A DNA stretch of 47,401 bases, taken from NCBI GenBank assembly GCA_002346545.1, contig DEAA01000042.1, positions 41,529-88,929 of the forward strand. Reading direction: 5' to 3'. Under the pieces are notes generated by a model that made no database searches, was not told where the DNA came from, and saw only the letters and a program-made list of their open reading frames with translations. Below, piece after piece: positions 40,497 through 47,401 of the stretch. This DNA comes from Acidobacteria bacterium UBA2994 (GTDB lineage Bacteria; Acidobacteriota; Vicinamibacteria; Vicinamibacterales; UBA8438). Every line of letters starts with the position of its first letter. Position 1 is the first letter of the stretch. The position numbers were made by a program, and so were the translations under genes.

Positions 40497-41674
40497 GATT
40501 CAGGATTCCGCGCGCCGGCCCGGGTCAGCGCGTCTCGATACAGCTGTTCGAGCTCCAGGTGAATCGCGTCCGCACGATACCGGGCCTGGACGTCCCGCCG
40601 CGCAGCCTCAGCGACACGCGAGCGCTCGGCGGGCAACACGAGCGCCTGGTGGAGCACCTCGGCGAGCCGGTTGGGATCGTCGAGCGGGGTGAGCCAACCG
40701 TTCTCACCGTCTCGGATCAGGTCGACCAACCCTCCAACGGCGGTGACGACGAGCGGCACGCCGGCGGCCATCGCTTCCAGCGCCGCGATCGGCACGCCCT
40801 CGTTTCGCGACGAGATAACGAGCACGTCCAGCGCCGCGTACACATCCCGCAGGTCCCTCTGAAAACCCTGAAACCTTACCCGGTCTCCGATCCTCAAATC
40901 GGCCACCTGGCGCTCCAGCTCGGCCCGGGTTTCACCCTCACCCGCGAGCAGCAGCTGCACGTCAGGAACGTCTTCTCTGGACTGCAGTCGCGCGAACGCG
41001 TCCACCGTTAAGGCGTGGTTCTTGATCGGCGCCATCCGTCCCAACATGCCGACCACCAGGGGCGCATCGAGCCGAAACCGGCGTCTCACCTCGCGCTGGT
41101 CGGGCAAAGTGGACGCCTCGTCCACTGAGATGCCGTAACGCACCACGCGCGTCTTCTCGGCAGGAACGATCCGAAAATCGACGACGATCTCATCGCGTTG
41201 AGACTCGCTGGGGAGCAGCACCATCGAGGTCAGGTAGCCGAGCCAGCGCTCGATCTGCACGATCAGGGCTTCGGCGATCGGATGGAAGTACCCTCGGAAG
41301 ACGTGGCCGTGGTAACTGTGCACGCGCACCGGCACCCGAGCCGCCCAGGCCGCGAGTCGTCCCAGGGCGCCCGCCTTGGCCGCATGGGTATGCACGACGT
41401 CTGGTCTGAGCCGGCGAAGGAGACGGACAAGCTTGAGAAATGCCGGCAGATCGCGCCAGAACACGTCGCGCCCCAATTCGGGAATGAAATGGAGCCGTCC
41501 TGGCTGACGGTCGACATAGTCGAGCATCTGGCTTTCGAAGCGACCGGGCCGCCCCGTGATGAGCGTGCACTCGAACCGTTCCGGATCGAGCCCCTCGCAC
41601 ACGCCGATCACCTGATGGGCAATGCCTCCTACATTGAGACGCGTGGTGATCTGTACCACCCGAATCCTGGTCAT
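40493..41674 (-). CDS. Glycosyltransferase family 4
   Basis: A 393-residue GT-B enzyme. The acceptor loop TRLNVGGIAHQV (10-21), VVHTHAAKAGALGRLAA, VVGMLGRMAPIKNH (nucleotide domain), VRFQGFQRDL and the EX7E-type region EGVPIAALEAMAAG are clear GT4 hallmarks. It is a retaining sugar transferase from a nucleotide sugar to the lipid-linked glycan in the cytoplasm. It overlaps the upstream methyltransferase stop by four bases and the mini-gene start by four bases. Its N-terminal TTRLNVGGIAHQV pattern resembles PelF- or WcaL-type enzymes, but the specific sugar cannot be given. Confidence 0.92.
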   Translation of the reverse strand: MTRIRVVQITTRLNVGGIAHQVIGVCEGLDPERFECTLITGRPGRFESQMLDYVDRQPGRLHFIPELGRDVFWRDLPAFLKLVRLLRRLRPDVVHTHAAKAGALGRLAAWAARVPVRVHSYHGHVFRGYFHPIAEALIVQIERWLGYLTSMVLLPSESQRDEIVVDFRIVPAEKTRVVRYGISVDEASTLPDQREVRRRFRLDAPLVVGMLGRMAPIKNHALTVDAFARLQSREDVPDVQLLLAGEGETRAELERQVADLRIGDRVRFQGFQRDLRDVYAALDVLVISSRNEGVPIAALEAMAAGVPLVVTAVGGLVDLIRDGENGWLTPLDDPNRLAEVLHQALVLPAERSRVAEAARRDVQARYRADAIHLELEQLYRDALTRAGARNPES

Positions 41675-42708
41675 GCCGACGGGTCGCCACCCGGGCGCCG
41701 TGCCACGATTCGAACATGGGAGCTGAGCTCGCTGTCCTGCAGAAACTGCTGAAACCGTCGCCGTACGGGCTCCGGGGCCGCCAAGATCTGGCGCGCGAAA
41801 CGGGATACCTGGAGCTCGGGGCGATCCCGGAGAGCGTTGGCCAGGATGTCGACATCGAGCCGCCCCGGCGTGCTCAGATCCACCAACTCGAGACCGGCAC
41901 GTTCAACCAGTCGTCGTAGACCGCCGGTGCTAAGCAGATTGAGATGACTGGGCGGCATGACCGATTTCGACTCGCGCCAGAGCTCCACAATGTCGAACCC
42001 GGAGGCGGTCAGCGTGGTGAACAGCACCATGCCCCCCGGTCGCACGATCCGCTTCAGCGCACCCAAGAGGCGCAGCGGATCATGCACGTGCTCGAGGACC
42101 TCGAAGCAAGTGCAGCAGCTGGCATCGACCGTCTCCGCGATCGCTTCGGCCGGCTGCTCGATCACGCGGAATCCCTTGTCTCGGCACACCCCGGCCAACC
42201 GGGAGGCTGGCTCCACAGCAAGCAGGTCGTCGAAGACGCCCAGCTCACGGGTCTCTTCGAGATAGGTGCCGTACCCGGAGCCGACGTCGGCCAGGCAACC
42301 GGTCGCCTCCAGTCGGCGCGCCCACTCCGCCGTCATCTCCGCCTTGGGACGAACGAGCTCGCGTCGCCGCGCGTCTTCGGTTTCCTTGTAAAAGTGGGTC
42401 GCGAAATACGCCACCGCTTTCGACATGCTGTAGAACTGATCCAGCTGCGCCGCCGACGGTCGGGGACTCAGGTAGAGCGACTGGCACTCGGCGCAGCAGC
42501 GATACTGAAATCCGTGGCGATCGAACCGTTCCGTCACACCCGCAGCGGTGCAGGCCGGGCAAGCGACCTCGTCGAACTCGGTCGCTTCGGCCAGGAGCTC
42601 ACGCGCATCCTCAAGCGCGATCTCGAGATAGCGGTCGAACAACCGCGCAGGGCGGATCTGCTCTTCCTTCATCGCCGGCTGAGGGGATGGATCCACACCA
42701 GGCGCCAC
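41671..42708 (-). CDS. SAM methyltransferase with N-terminal zinc-binding motif
   Basis: A 345-residue protein like the gene at 36447. The N-terminal CxxC pairs are CPAC (near 49) and CAEC (near 75) in a zinc element, then the SAM motif CLADVGSGYGTYL (near 137), CFEVLEHVHDPL and IVRPGGMVLFTT. It would methylate a glycan or sugar nucleotide, possibly as a chain-end cap. The GTG at 42708 shares its first base with the sulfatase-like stop (TAGTG); an ATG at 42672 would give a family-like N-terminus, so the true start is uncertain by 12 residues. It is ATGA-coupled to the GT4 downstream. Confidence 0.85.
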   Translation of the reverse strand: MAPGVDPSPQPAMKEEQIRPARLFDRYLEIALEDARELLAEATEFDEVACPACTAAGVTERFDRHGFQYRCCAECQSLYLSPRPSAAQLDQFYSMSKAVAYFATHFYKETEDARRRELVRPKAEMTAEWARRLEATGCLADVGSGYGTYLEETRELGVFDDLLAVEPASRLAGVCRDKGFRVIEQPAEAIAETVDASCCTCFEVLEHVHDPLRLLGALKRIVRPGGMVLFTTLTASGFDIVELWRESKSVMPPSHLNLLSTGGLRRLVERAGLELVDLSTPGRLDVDILANALRDRPELQVSRFARQILAAPEPVRRRFQQFLQDSELSSHVRIVARRPGGDPSA

Positions 42709-44192
42709 TACATGTAGCCCAGCCGCTTGAGCTCTTGCCGCACGGTGGGGTTGGTCATCAGGGCACCGGCCGTCCGACCGATGGCGACCGGGTATTGCTC
42801 GATCACGAACTCCGGATCGACCGCTTCATAGAAGGCGACCATCCTGGAGTGCAGATCGTCGGCAATCTCGGGATACTCCTCGAGCACGTTATGCTGATCG
42901 TCCTCTGGCGTTCCGGTCCGGAACAACAGCCTCTGACCATTCGATTGCCAGATGTACTTGAACTCACTCGTTCGCGCCGCGCGGGCGATGATGCTCAGCA
43001 GATAGAGCAGCTTCGGGTACTGCTTGAACCGTTCGGGCAGTACGGCTGGCGGCGAGTCGACGACCAGCGTACGGTCGGGATCGACCTGCGTGTCCGGCGC
43101 CAGCGGCGCGCCGTCGAGCGTCGTGCGATCCGCGAGCCACTCCTCCTTACCGATGAGCGAGAATGCGGTCGGCACCAGATCCAGCGCCGAGGTGAGCCCG
43201 CGCACGACGGTTCCGGCTGGAACCGCCTCCGGATAGCGGATGAGGCAGGGCGTGGAATAGAGCGGCTCCCAGACGCTGGCGCCGTGGTTGGCCAGCCCAT
43301 GCTCGCCGAAGAGCTCGCCATGGTCAGACGTCACGATGAGCACAGACTCGTCAAGGATGCCACGTTCGGTGAGATCGTCAGCAAACTGCCCGAGCTGCTC
43401 GTCCCCGTAGACGAGGTCTGCCTGGTAGCAGAGCTTCAGCGCCTCGATACCCTCCCTGGCCTCTCCGAAATCGCCGTTGGCGTAGGCGTGGAAGTTGGCC
43501 TGGATGTCCAGCGCCTGCGCCGGGACCGGTCGACCGTGGAAGAAGCGGTCAAGGTAACGCTTGGGCGGGTAGTAGGGCGTGTGCGGATGGAGGATCGTCG
43601 AGTAGGCGAAGACCGGCGCTGACCCGTGATGCTCCGCCAACCGGTCGCGCAGGTACCGAAACGAAGCATGCCCGTCGAAGTAGCGGGCCGACGCCGCCAG
43701 CTGACGCTCCCGACCGAGCATGGTGCCGTAGAACCGTTTCGCGGTATTGAAGGCCCATGGCCAGCGCCGCAACAGGTCGAGCGCACGATCACGCACTCCG
43801 CCCGAGCGCGCCCGGGCCGACGCCTTACCCGAGTACCACATCTCATCGAACCCGAAGAGGTCCTCGTGGCCAGCCGGTGGGATGAAGCTCGCCTTGCTAT
43901 GACCATAGGTCCGATACCCCAGCTCCCGGAGCAGCTTGGGCATGGCCAGCAGGTCGTCACGCACCTCGCACAGGTTGTGGACCATTCGATGGCGCGCCGA
44001 GTGCTGGCCGGTGAAGGTGCTGACGTGCGCCTGGGCCGAGCCACACCCCGCGGCATAGTGATCCCAGAGCAGCATCCCTTCCGACGCGAGCCGATCGAAG
44101 TTTGGGGTCAGGCCGAGATTTGACCCGTAGCAGCCGAACATGTCCCGGCGAGCCGAGTCCAAGATGATCAAGATGATCGAAGGCTGGTCCAT
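42708..44192 (-). CDS. Sulfatase/alkaline-phosphatase superfamily protein
   Basis: A 494-residue hydrolase or transferase of the sulfatase superfamily. ILIILDSARRDMFGCYG (near 6-22) is the N-terminal metal site and VTSDHGELFGEHG the C-terminal metal site. The nucleophile region reads GSAQAHVSTFTGQ, so the classic C/S-x-P-x-R sulfatase signature is lacking: the serine is kept, the proline is replaced by Gln and the arginine by His. It could be a phosphodiester hydrolase, a sulfatase of unusual maturation, or a phosphoglycerol-type transferase. No signal peptide is seen, so the protein is likely cytoplasmic. The frame is open to 44282, but the ATG at 44192, overlapping the upstream stop (TGATG), is the start. 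Confidence 0.82.
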   Translation of the reverse strand: MDQPSIILIILDSARRDMFGCYGSNLGLTPNFDRLASEGMLLWDHYAAGCGSAQAHVSTFTGQHSARHRMVHNLCEVRDDLLAMPKLLRELGYRTYGHSKASFIPPAGHEDLFGFDEMWYSGKASARARSGGVRDRALDLLRRWPWAFNTAKRFYGTMLGRERQLAASARYFDGHASFRYLRDRLAEHHGSAPVFAYSTILHPHTPYYPPKRYLDRFFHGRPVPAQALDIQANFHAYANGDFGEAREGIEALKLCYQADLVYGDEQLGQFADDLTERGILDESVLIVTSDHGELFGEHGLANHGASVWEPLYSTPCLIRYPEAVPAGTVVRGLTSALDLVPTAFSLIGKEEWLADRTTLDGAPLAPDTQVDPDRTLVVDSPPAVLPERFKQYPKLLYLLSIIARAARTSEFKYIWQSNGQRLLFRTGTPEDDQHNVLEEYPEIADDLHSRMVAFYEAVDPEFVIEQYPVAIGRTAGALMTNPTVRQELKRLGYM

Positions 44193-46195
44193 CAGTGCGT
44201 CTCTCCCCGCGGAGACGAACCTGTACTCCGAGCGTCGAGACCGAGCAGCCGACTCCACCGCGGGAGCGACGGGTCCAGACACCAGTAACTCTCGACGAAC
44301 GCCCGTTTCGTCTCGCGGTCGACCCGCGGCCCCTCCGCGCAGAAGGTGGACACAAGCGCCCGCAGCTCCTCTGGCGAGTGCACGCGACGGTACACGTCAT
44401 CGAAGCCGGCCAGCGGCGTCATAGCAGGGAACGTGCCGAACACTGGGACGACCACCTCGCACCCATAGGCCAGAGCCTCGATCGCCACAGCGCTCGTCGG
44501 AACGACGACCAGGTCGACCTCTGGCAAGAGCGCCGCAATGTCGCCCTCTTTGATGACGAGGCGGGGATCGTCGAGCGACAGGCCGACCCGCTCGGCGACC
44601 GGGACGATCGGCTGCGACGGGTGTCCCTTGAGCCACAGCGTCACGTCGGCGTCCGGCAAAGGGGAACCGTCTGCCGGCCACGTCGTACCGACCAGAGAGA
44701 GCAGCGCGGCGGTCTCCCGCTCGATGATCGAGCCGGCCACGAGCACCACGGGGCGTCCGTCACCCGTCGGCCGGTCCGCCGCCAGCGCGGCGCGCAGACC
44801 CAGATAACGGACACTCTCAGCCATCACGAGTCCGGGATAGCCTGACTCGGCTAGGAGAGCACGGGGACGCTCGCCGTTCGCGACCAGCTGGTCTGGCACC
44901 GCCAGCCCGTCCGGCGTCGGCGCACCGTCAAGCTGGCCTGGAGCCTGGCTATAGAAGTAGTAGTTCCGTGACACAGAGGTGTGCTGATAACCGAGCGTGG
45001 GCACCCCCGCCCGCCGCGCCGCGGCCACCAGGGCATGCTCCCAGGTCTGCATCTCACACAGGTAGAGACAGCGGCTCGCGGTGCGGGCATCGGAGATTGC
45101 CTGCTCGCACACCGCGGCGTAATACAGCCCGCGCATCAAATCGATGCCCTCGTAGGACCGCCGCCACAACCGTCTGGCGAGCACCTCAGAGCTGGGTGGC
45201 AGCAACCCGCGCGCGAGCGGAACCTCCATGGCGAGCCGCAAGCGGCGGGCCCGGCGGGAGAGCCGCCACCACTCCAACCACACGCGTACCATCGCCAGCG
45301 GCGTGCCATACGCCTCCAGGAGTGCCAACCGTTCCCCGCCAGCCACGAATCGACGCGCCAGGCTGGCCGCCTCGCGGAAACCCCGACCGTCGATAAACAC
45401 GAAGAGCCCGAGCCACCAGACCGGCCCGGCCTCGGTCAGCCTGTCCTGCAGCGGACCGACATAGCGGTTCACGAACCGACCGGACGCAGCCGCCCGCCGG
45501 TCGACATGGGGAAAGTAGGACACGAACAGCGTGGCGGGCGGCTCGAGACCGGCCGCGCCAAACGTCAACCCCCGCGCCATCAACCCCCACGCCAGGAAAC
45601 GGCTCCAGACCAACCAGGCGGCCATTGGGGTCGCGACGGCGCCGTCCCCCTCCAGCCACGACCGCAGGCGCGCCCGCCACGAACTGGTGGTCGAGGACGC
45701 GGCGACCGACACGTCGTGCGCACGGGCGACATCGACCAGGGTGCGCCGCAATAAACCACCTCCGAGCAGCAGACGACACGCCTGATACCCTCCGTCCGTC
45801 AGCTGTTTGTCCACCGCTCGGACCTGCGCCACGAGAAAGAGCTCGGGCGTCTTGAGCGGGTTCTTCTCCGCGATCGACCCGGACCAAAACGAGGACTCGA
45901 CACCTGGCTTCCGTCGCAGCCAGCTCGCCACCGGACGCCCATCGACCACTCGCTCGGCGACATCGCGGGCCCACGCGGGGAGACGCTGGCGAAGCCCCGT
46001 GACCTCGGCGTCCACCAGACGGGGCACGTCGAGCCGCCGCAACGTCTCGACCCGGGCCTCGAGCTGACGCTCGATCGCTCGAAGACGGTCCCATCTGAAT
46101 GTCAGTGGAAACAGATCGACGTGGGTCGCGCCGACCGCACCAGCCACAACCGCCTCGGGCGTAGCATCGTCGTCGAAGACAAGCAGCGTCCGCAT
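44192..46195 (-). CDS. Long surface carbohydrate biosynthesis protein (TIGR04326-like)
   Basis: A 667-residue protein with no close assignment. It resembles long 'surface carbohydrate biosynthesis' proteins in gene clusters. The N-terminal half is helical, with a TM-like stretch (near 195-215, WLVWSRFLAWGLMARGL). The C-terminal half is GT-B-like: LYLCEMQTWEHALVAAARRAGV, TLGYQHTSVSRNYYFYS, VTLWLKGHPSQPI, VIKEGDIAALLPEVDLVVVPTSAVAIEALAYGCEVVVPVF. The GHPSQ and PTSAVAIEAL segments mirror donor-site loops of CDP-glycerol and polysialyl-type transferases. A glycosyltransferase with a large acceptor domain is likely. It lies 6 bp after a HAD gene and overlaps the next gene by one base. Confidence 0.72.
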   Translation of the reverse strand: MRTLLVFDDDATPEAVVAGAVGATHVDLFPLTFRWDRLRAIERQLEARVETLRRLDVPRLVDAEVTGLRQRLPAWARDVAERVVDGRPVASWLRRKPGVESSFWSGSIAEKNPLKTPELFLVAQVRAVDKQLTDGGYQACRLLLGGGLLRRTLVDVARAHDVSVAASSTTSSWRARLRSWLEGDGAVATPMAAWLVWSRFLAWGLMARGLTFGAAGLEPPATLFVSYFPHVDRRAAASGRFVNRYVGPLQDRLTEAGPVWWLGLFVFIDGRGFREAASLARRFVAGGERLALLEAYGTPLAMVRVWLEWWRLSRRARRLRLAMEVPLARGLLPPSSEVLARRLWRRSYEGIDLMRGLYYAAVCEQAISDARTASRCLYLCEMQTWEHALVAAARRAGVPTLGYQHTSVSRNYYFYSQAPGQLDGAPTPDGLAVPDQLVANGERPRALLAESGYPGLVMAESVRYLGLRAALAADRPTGDGRPVVLVAGSIIERETAALLSLVGTTWPADGSPLPDADVTLWLKGHPSQPIVPVAERVGLSLDDPRLVIKEGDIAALLPEVDLVVVPTSAVAIEALAYGCEVVVPVFGTFPAMTPLAGFDDVYRRVHSPEELRALVSTFCAEGPRVDRETKRAFVESYWCLDPSLPRWSRLLGLDARSTGSSPRGETH

Positions 46196-46201
46196 ACAGG
46201 A

Positions 46202-46843
46202 TCACGCCGCGTCGATCTGATCGATGGCCGCCTGCAATTCGCTGAGATCCCGCACCTGCCAGCGGCACGACGCGAGGGGCCCAGGACCGGTCACTCGCGC
46301 CACAAACGGCACCCCGGTCTCGTCAGCGGCGTCCCGGTCGCTCTCTCCGTCGCCGACCATAACCATCCCCTGGACGGGCACCGCCTCGGCGGCGGCAATC
46401 CGCCGTAGCAGCGTCGGCTTGGTCGTCGGTGACCCGTAGACCTCGACAAAACTGGACGAGAGCCCGTGACGCCCGGTCAGCCGTCGCAACTCCGGCTCAG
46501 GCGTCCCAGACGCGACATACAGGTGATAACGGCCCTGGGCCGCGCTCAGAAACTCTCGTGCGCCCCGCACCACGGGAGCGGCGGCGACCTGCTTTTCAAC
46601 CAGCACCCTGAATCGCTCGGCCAGATCCTCGAAGCGCCGCTCGTCGGCCGGCTCGCCCAGGATAGCGGTCACGATGTGACGGATCTTGACATGCCGCGAG
46701 ATCCCGGCGTGACGAAGGTGATAGTGGCGGATGGCATCGTGGTGCGCGTGGTGCTTGGAAAAGAGCTGGGCGAACGCCTCCGTCTTGACATCAGCAGACT
46801 CGACAAGGACACCATCGAAGTCGAGCACCACGACCTTAATCAC
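46202..46843 (-). CDS. HAD-family phosphatase (phosphoglycolate-phosphatase-like)
   Basis: A 213-residue HAD hydrolase. VVLDFDGVLVES (5-16) contains the nucleophile and acid/base aspartates, LYVASGTPEPELRRL the second motif, TKPTLLRRI the lysine, and MVMVGDGESDRDAADETG the metal aspartates. It has a helical cap between motifs I and II, as in phosphoglycolate phosphatases and beta-phosphoglucomutases. It would remove phosphate from a sugar phosphate or rearrange one. The frame is open to 47032, but a GTG at 46843 overlaps the stop of the membrane protein gene (GTGA) and gives the proper N-terminus. It differs clearly from the KdsC-type phosphatase at 21087. Confidence 0.87.
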   Translation of the reverse strand: MIKVVVLDFDGVLVESADVKTEAFAQLFSKHHAHHDAIRHYHLRHAGISRHVKIRHIVTAILGEPADERRFEDLAERFRVLVEKQVAAAPVVRGAREFLSAAQGRYHLYVASGTPEPELRRLTGRHGLSSSFVEVYGSPTTKPTLLRRIAAAEAVPVQGMVMVGDGESDRDAADETGVPFVARVTGPGPLASCRWQVRDLSELQAAIDQIDAA

Positions 46844-47401
46844 GCCGGCGCACCCCCCTCGTCGGTCCGATCCGTTGAGGCCGAGACAACCAGCCCCAGT
46901 ATCGCGAACACGGCCGTACTGGTGCCAAGACGGAAGAGCGAAGGCAGATGCGCCAACGCCACATAGCCGATGAACACCACAAGAAACGCGCCGGCATAGC
47001 GTGCGCGGGTCGCCACGTCGACCGCGGCCCAACTCGTCCGACCGGCGATCCAGAGACCCAGGGCGCCGCTGGCTAGTAGCAGCAGCGCGCCGACCAAACC
47101 GAACTGCTCAAAGAACTCAAGCACCTTCATGTCTGAGTAGGAGGCTGCTGCGAAGCGGTCCTCCGCAGCGACGACATCGCCGAAGAACACCACGTTCCAG
47201 TCACCGTAGGCCGCACCTCGCCCCAGTAGGACCGTGACCCACATGGGCCGCCCCGAGGCCTGGAAGCTCGACTGAACGAAGCTGCTCGGCTCAAGGAAGC
47301 TCGGAGACGGCGACGCCGCCCGTCTCGGAGTGTCTGGCGACGCGGATGCTTCCAGCGGAATGTCTGGCGACGCGGAGGCTTCAAGCGCAACGAAGATCGA
47401 G
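46840..47401 (-). CDS. Membrane protein, polymerase/ligase-like, C-terminal fragment
   Basis: Only the C-terminal end of this gene is in the window; it continues to the right. The visible 186 residues start in a serine/proline-rich loop with a 10-residue tandem repeat (LEASASPDIP and LEASASPDTP), then GRPMWVTVLLGRGAAYG, SYSDMKVLEFFEQFGLVGALLLLA and two or three membrane helices. The D-x-x-x-x-x-F-x-x-x-G-L-V-G pattern before a helix is common in Wzy O-antigen polymerases and WaaL ligases. The repeat lies in what would be a large periplasmic loop. The assignment to polymerase or ligase is tentative because the N-terminus is missing. Confidence 0.6.
   Translation of the reverse strand, partial: SIFVALEASASPDIPLEASASPDTPRRAASPSPSFLEPSSFVQSSFQASGRPMWVTVLLGRGAAYGDWNVVFFGDVVAAEDRFAAASYSDMKVLEFFEQFGLVGALLLLASGALGLWIAGRTSWAAVDVATRARYAGAFLVVFIGYVALAHLPSLFRLGTSTAVFAILGLVVSASTDRTDEGGAPA
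47331..47390 (-). repeat. Two-copy 30-bp tandem repeat inside the membrane protein gene
   Basis: Two adjacent 30-bp units (47331-47360 and 47361-47390) differ at a few positions and each encodes ten residues, LEASASPDTP and LEASASPDIP. The period is a multiple of three, so copy-number change would keep the frame. It could continue no further to the left in the window, as the next unit is not repeated. Confidence 0.85.

Noticed and set aside
1..47401. tRNA, rRNA, CRISPR arrays, insertion sequences or phage genes
   Set aside because: I looked for cloverleaf-like sequences, regularly spaced repeats, transposase or integrase motifs and found none that can be supported.

Overview
The window is about 47.4 kb of high-GC, densely packed DNA carrying almost only genes for making and exporting a surface polysaccharide. 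I recognise no ribosomal, tRNA, phage, IS or CRISPR sequence. The content (KpsM-type ABC permease, CMP-nonulosonate genes, an undecaprenyl-phosphate sugar-1-phosphate transferase, a BON-domain lipoprotein) fits a Gram-negative-type bacterium with high GC. The sequence alone does not let me name a phylum. Nearly all genes lie on the minus strand and are chained by ATGA, GTGA or TGATG stop/start overlaps, so expression is probably by long, translationally coupled operons.

Left operon (transcribed right to left, 21596 to 1). It starts after a leader of about 275-360 nt with a candidate promoter. The order is a KdsC-type HAD phosphatase, a GT-B-like surface-carbohydrate protein, an ABC-2 permease, an ABC ATPase fused to an unfamiliar C-terminal module, an 891-residue two-module protein, an FkbM-like methyltransferase, another surface-carbohydrate protein, a sugar O-methyltransferase, a GT2 fused to the same unfamiliar module, a cytidylyltransferase-methyltransferase fusion and a glycosyltransferase-like protein. 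A sugar-synthesis block follows: NeuB-type synthase, SDR, aldehyde dehydrogenase, NeuA-type cytidylyltransferase and a complete transketolase. The last gene is a GT4 cut by the window edge. NeuB, the phosphatase and NeuA would make a CMP-activated nonulosonic acid; the transketolase, dehydrogenase and SDR suggest that this sugar, or a partner sugar, is unusual.

Middle region (21961-29917). This is a patchwork of short units on both strands: an FkbM-like methyltransferase with a small helical protein (minus); a coiled-coil protein, a GT-A glycosyltransferase and a BON lipoprotein (plus); a membrane-anchored protein, a DUF2142-like polytopic protein, a YdcF-like protein and a sugar-nucleotide epimerase/reductase (minus); and a lone hexapeptide acyltransferase (plus). 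Two convergent gene pairs meet with stop codons 0 or 1 bp apart.

Right operon (47401 to 29919, minus). The order is a truncated Wzy/ligase-like membrane protein, a HAD hydrolase, a long GT-B-like surface-carbohydrate protein, a sulfatase-superfamily protein, a methyltransferase, a GT4, a 32-codon mini-gene coupled on both sides, a second long GT-B-like protein, an NDP-sugar epimerase, a methyltransferase, a Gfo/Idh dehydrogenase, a WecA-type transferase fused to a CapD-like N-terminal half, a polyprenol-phosphate-type GT2 and a YfhO-like membrane protein.

The most unusual system is in the left operon. One uncharacterised module of about 300 residues, with the hallmark VVGPWLSEVGFE, is attached to three different partners: a GT2, a GT-B-like protein and an ABC ATPase. 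The ATPase keeps Walker A but has lost the ABC signature, the catalytic glutamate and the switch histidine. This could be an export or assembly machine that departs from the standard KpsMT/Wzm-Wzt design.
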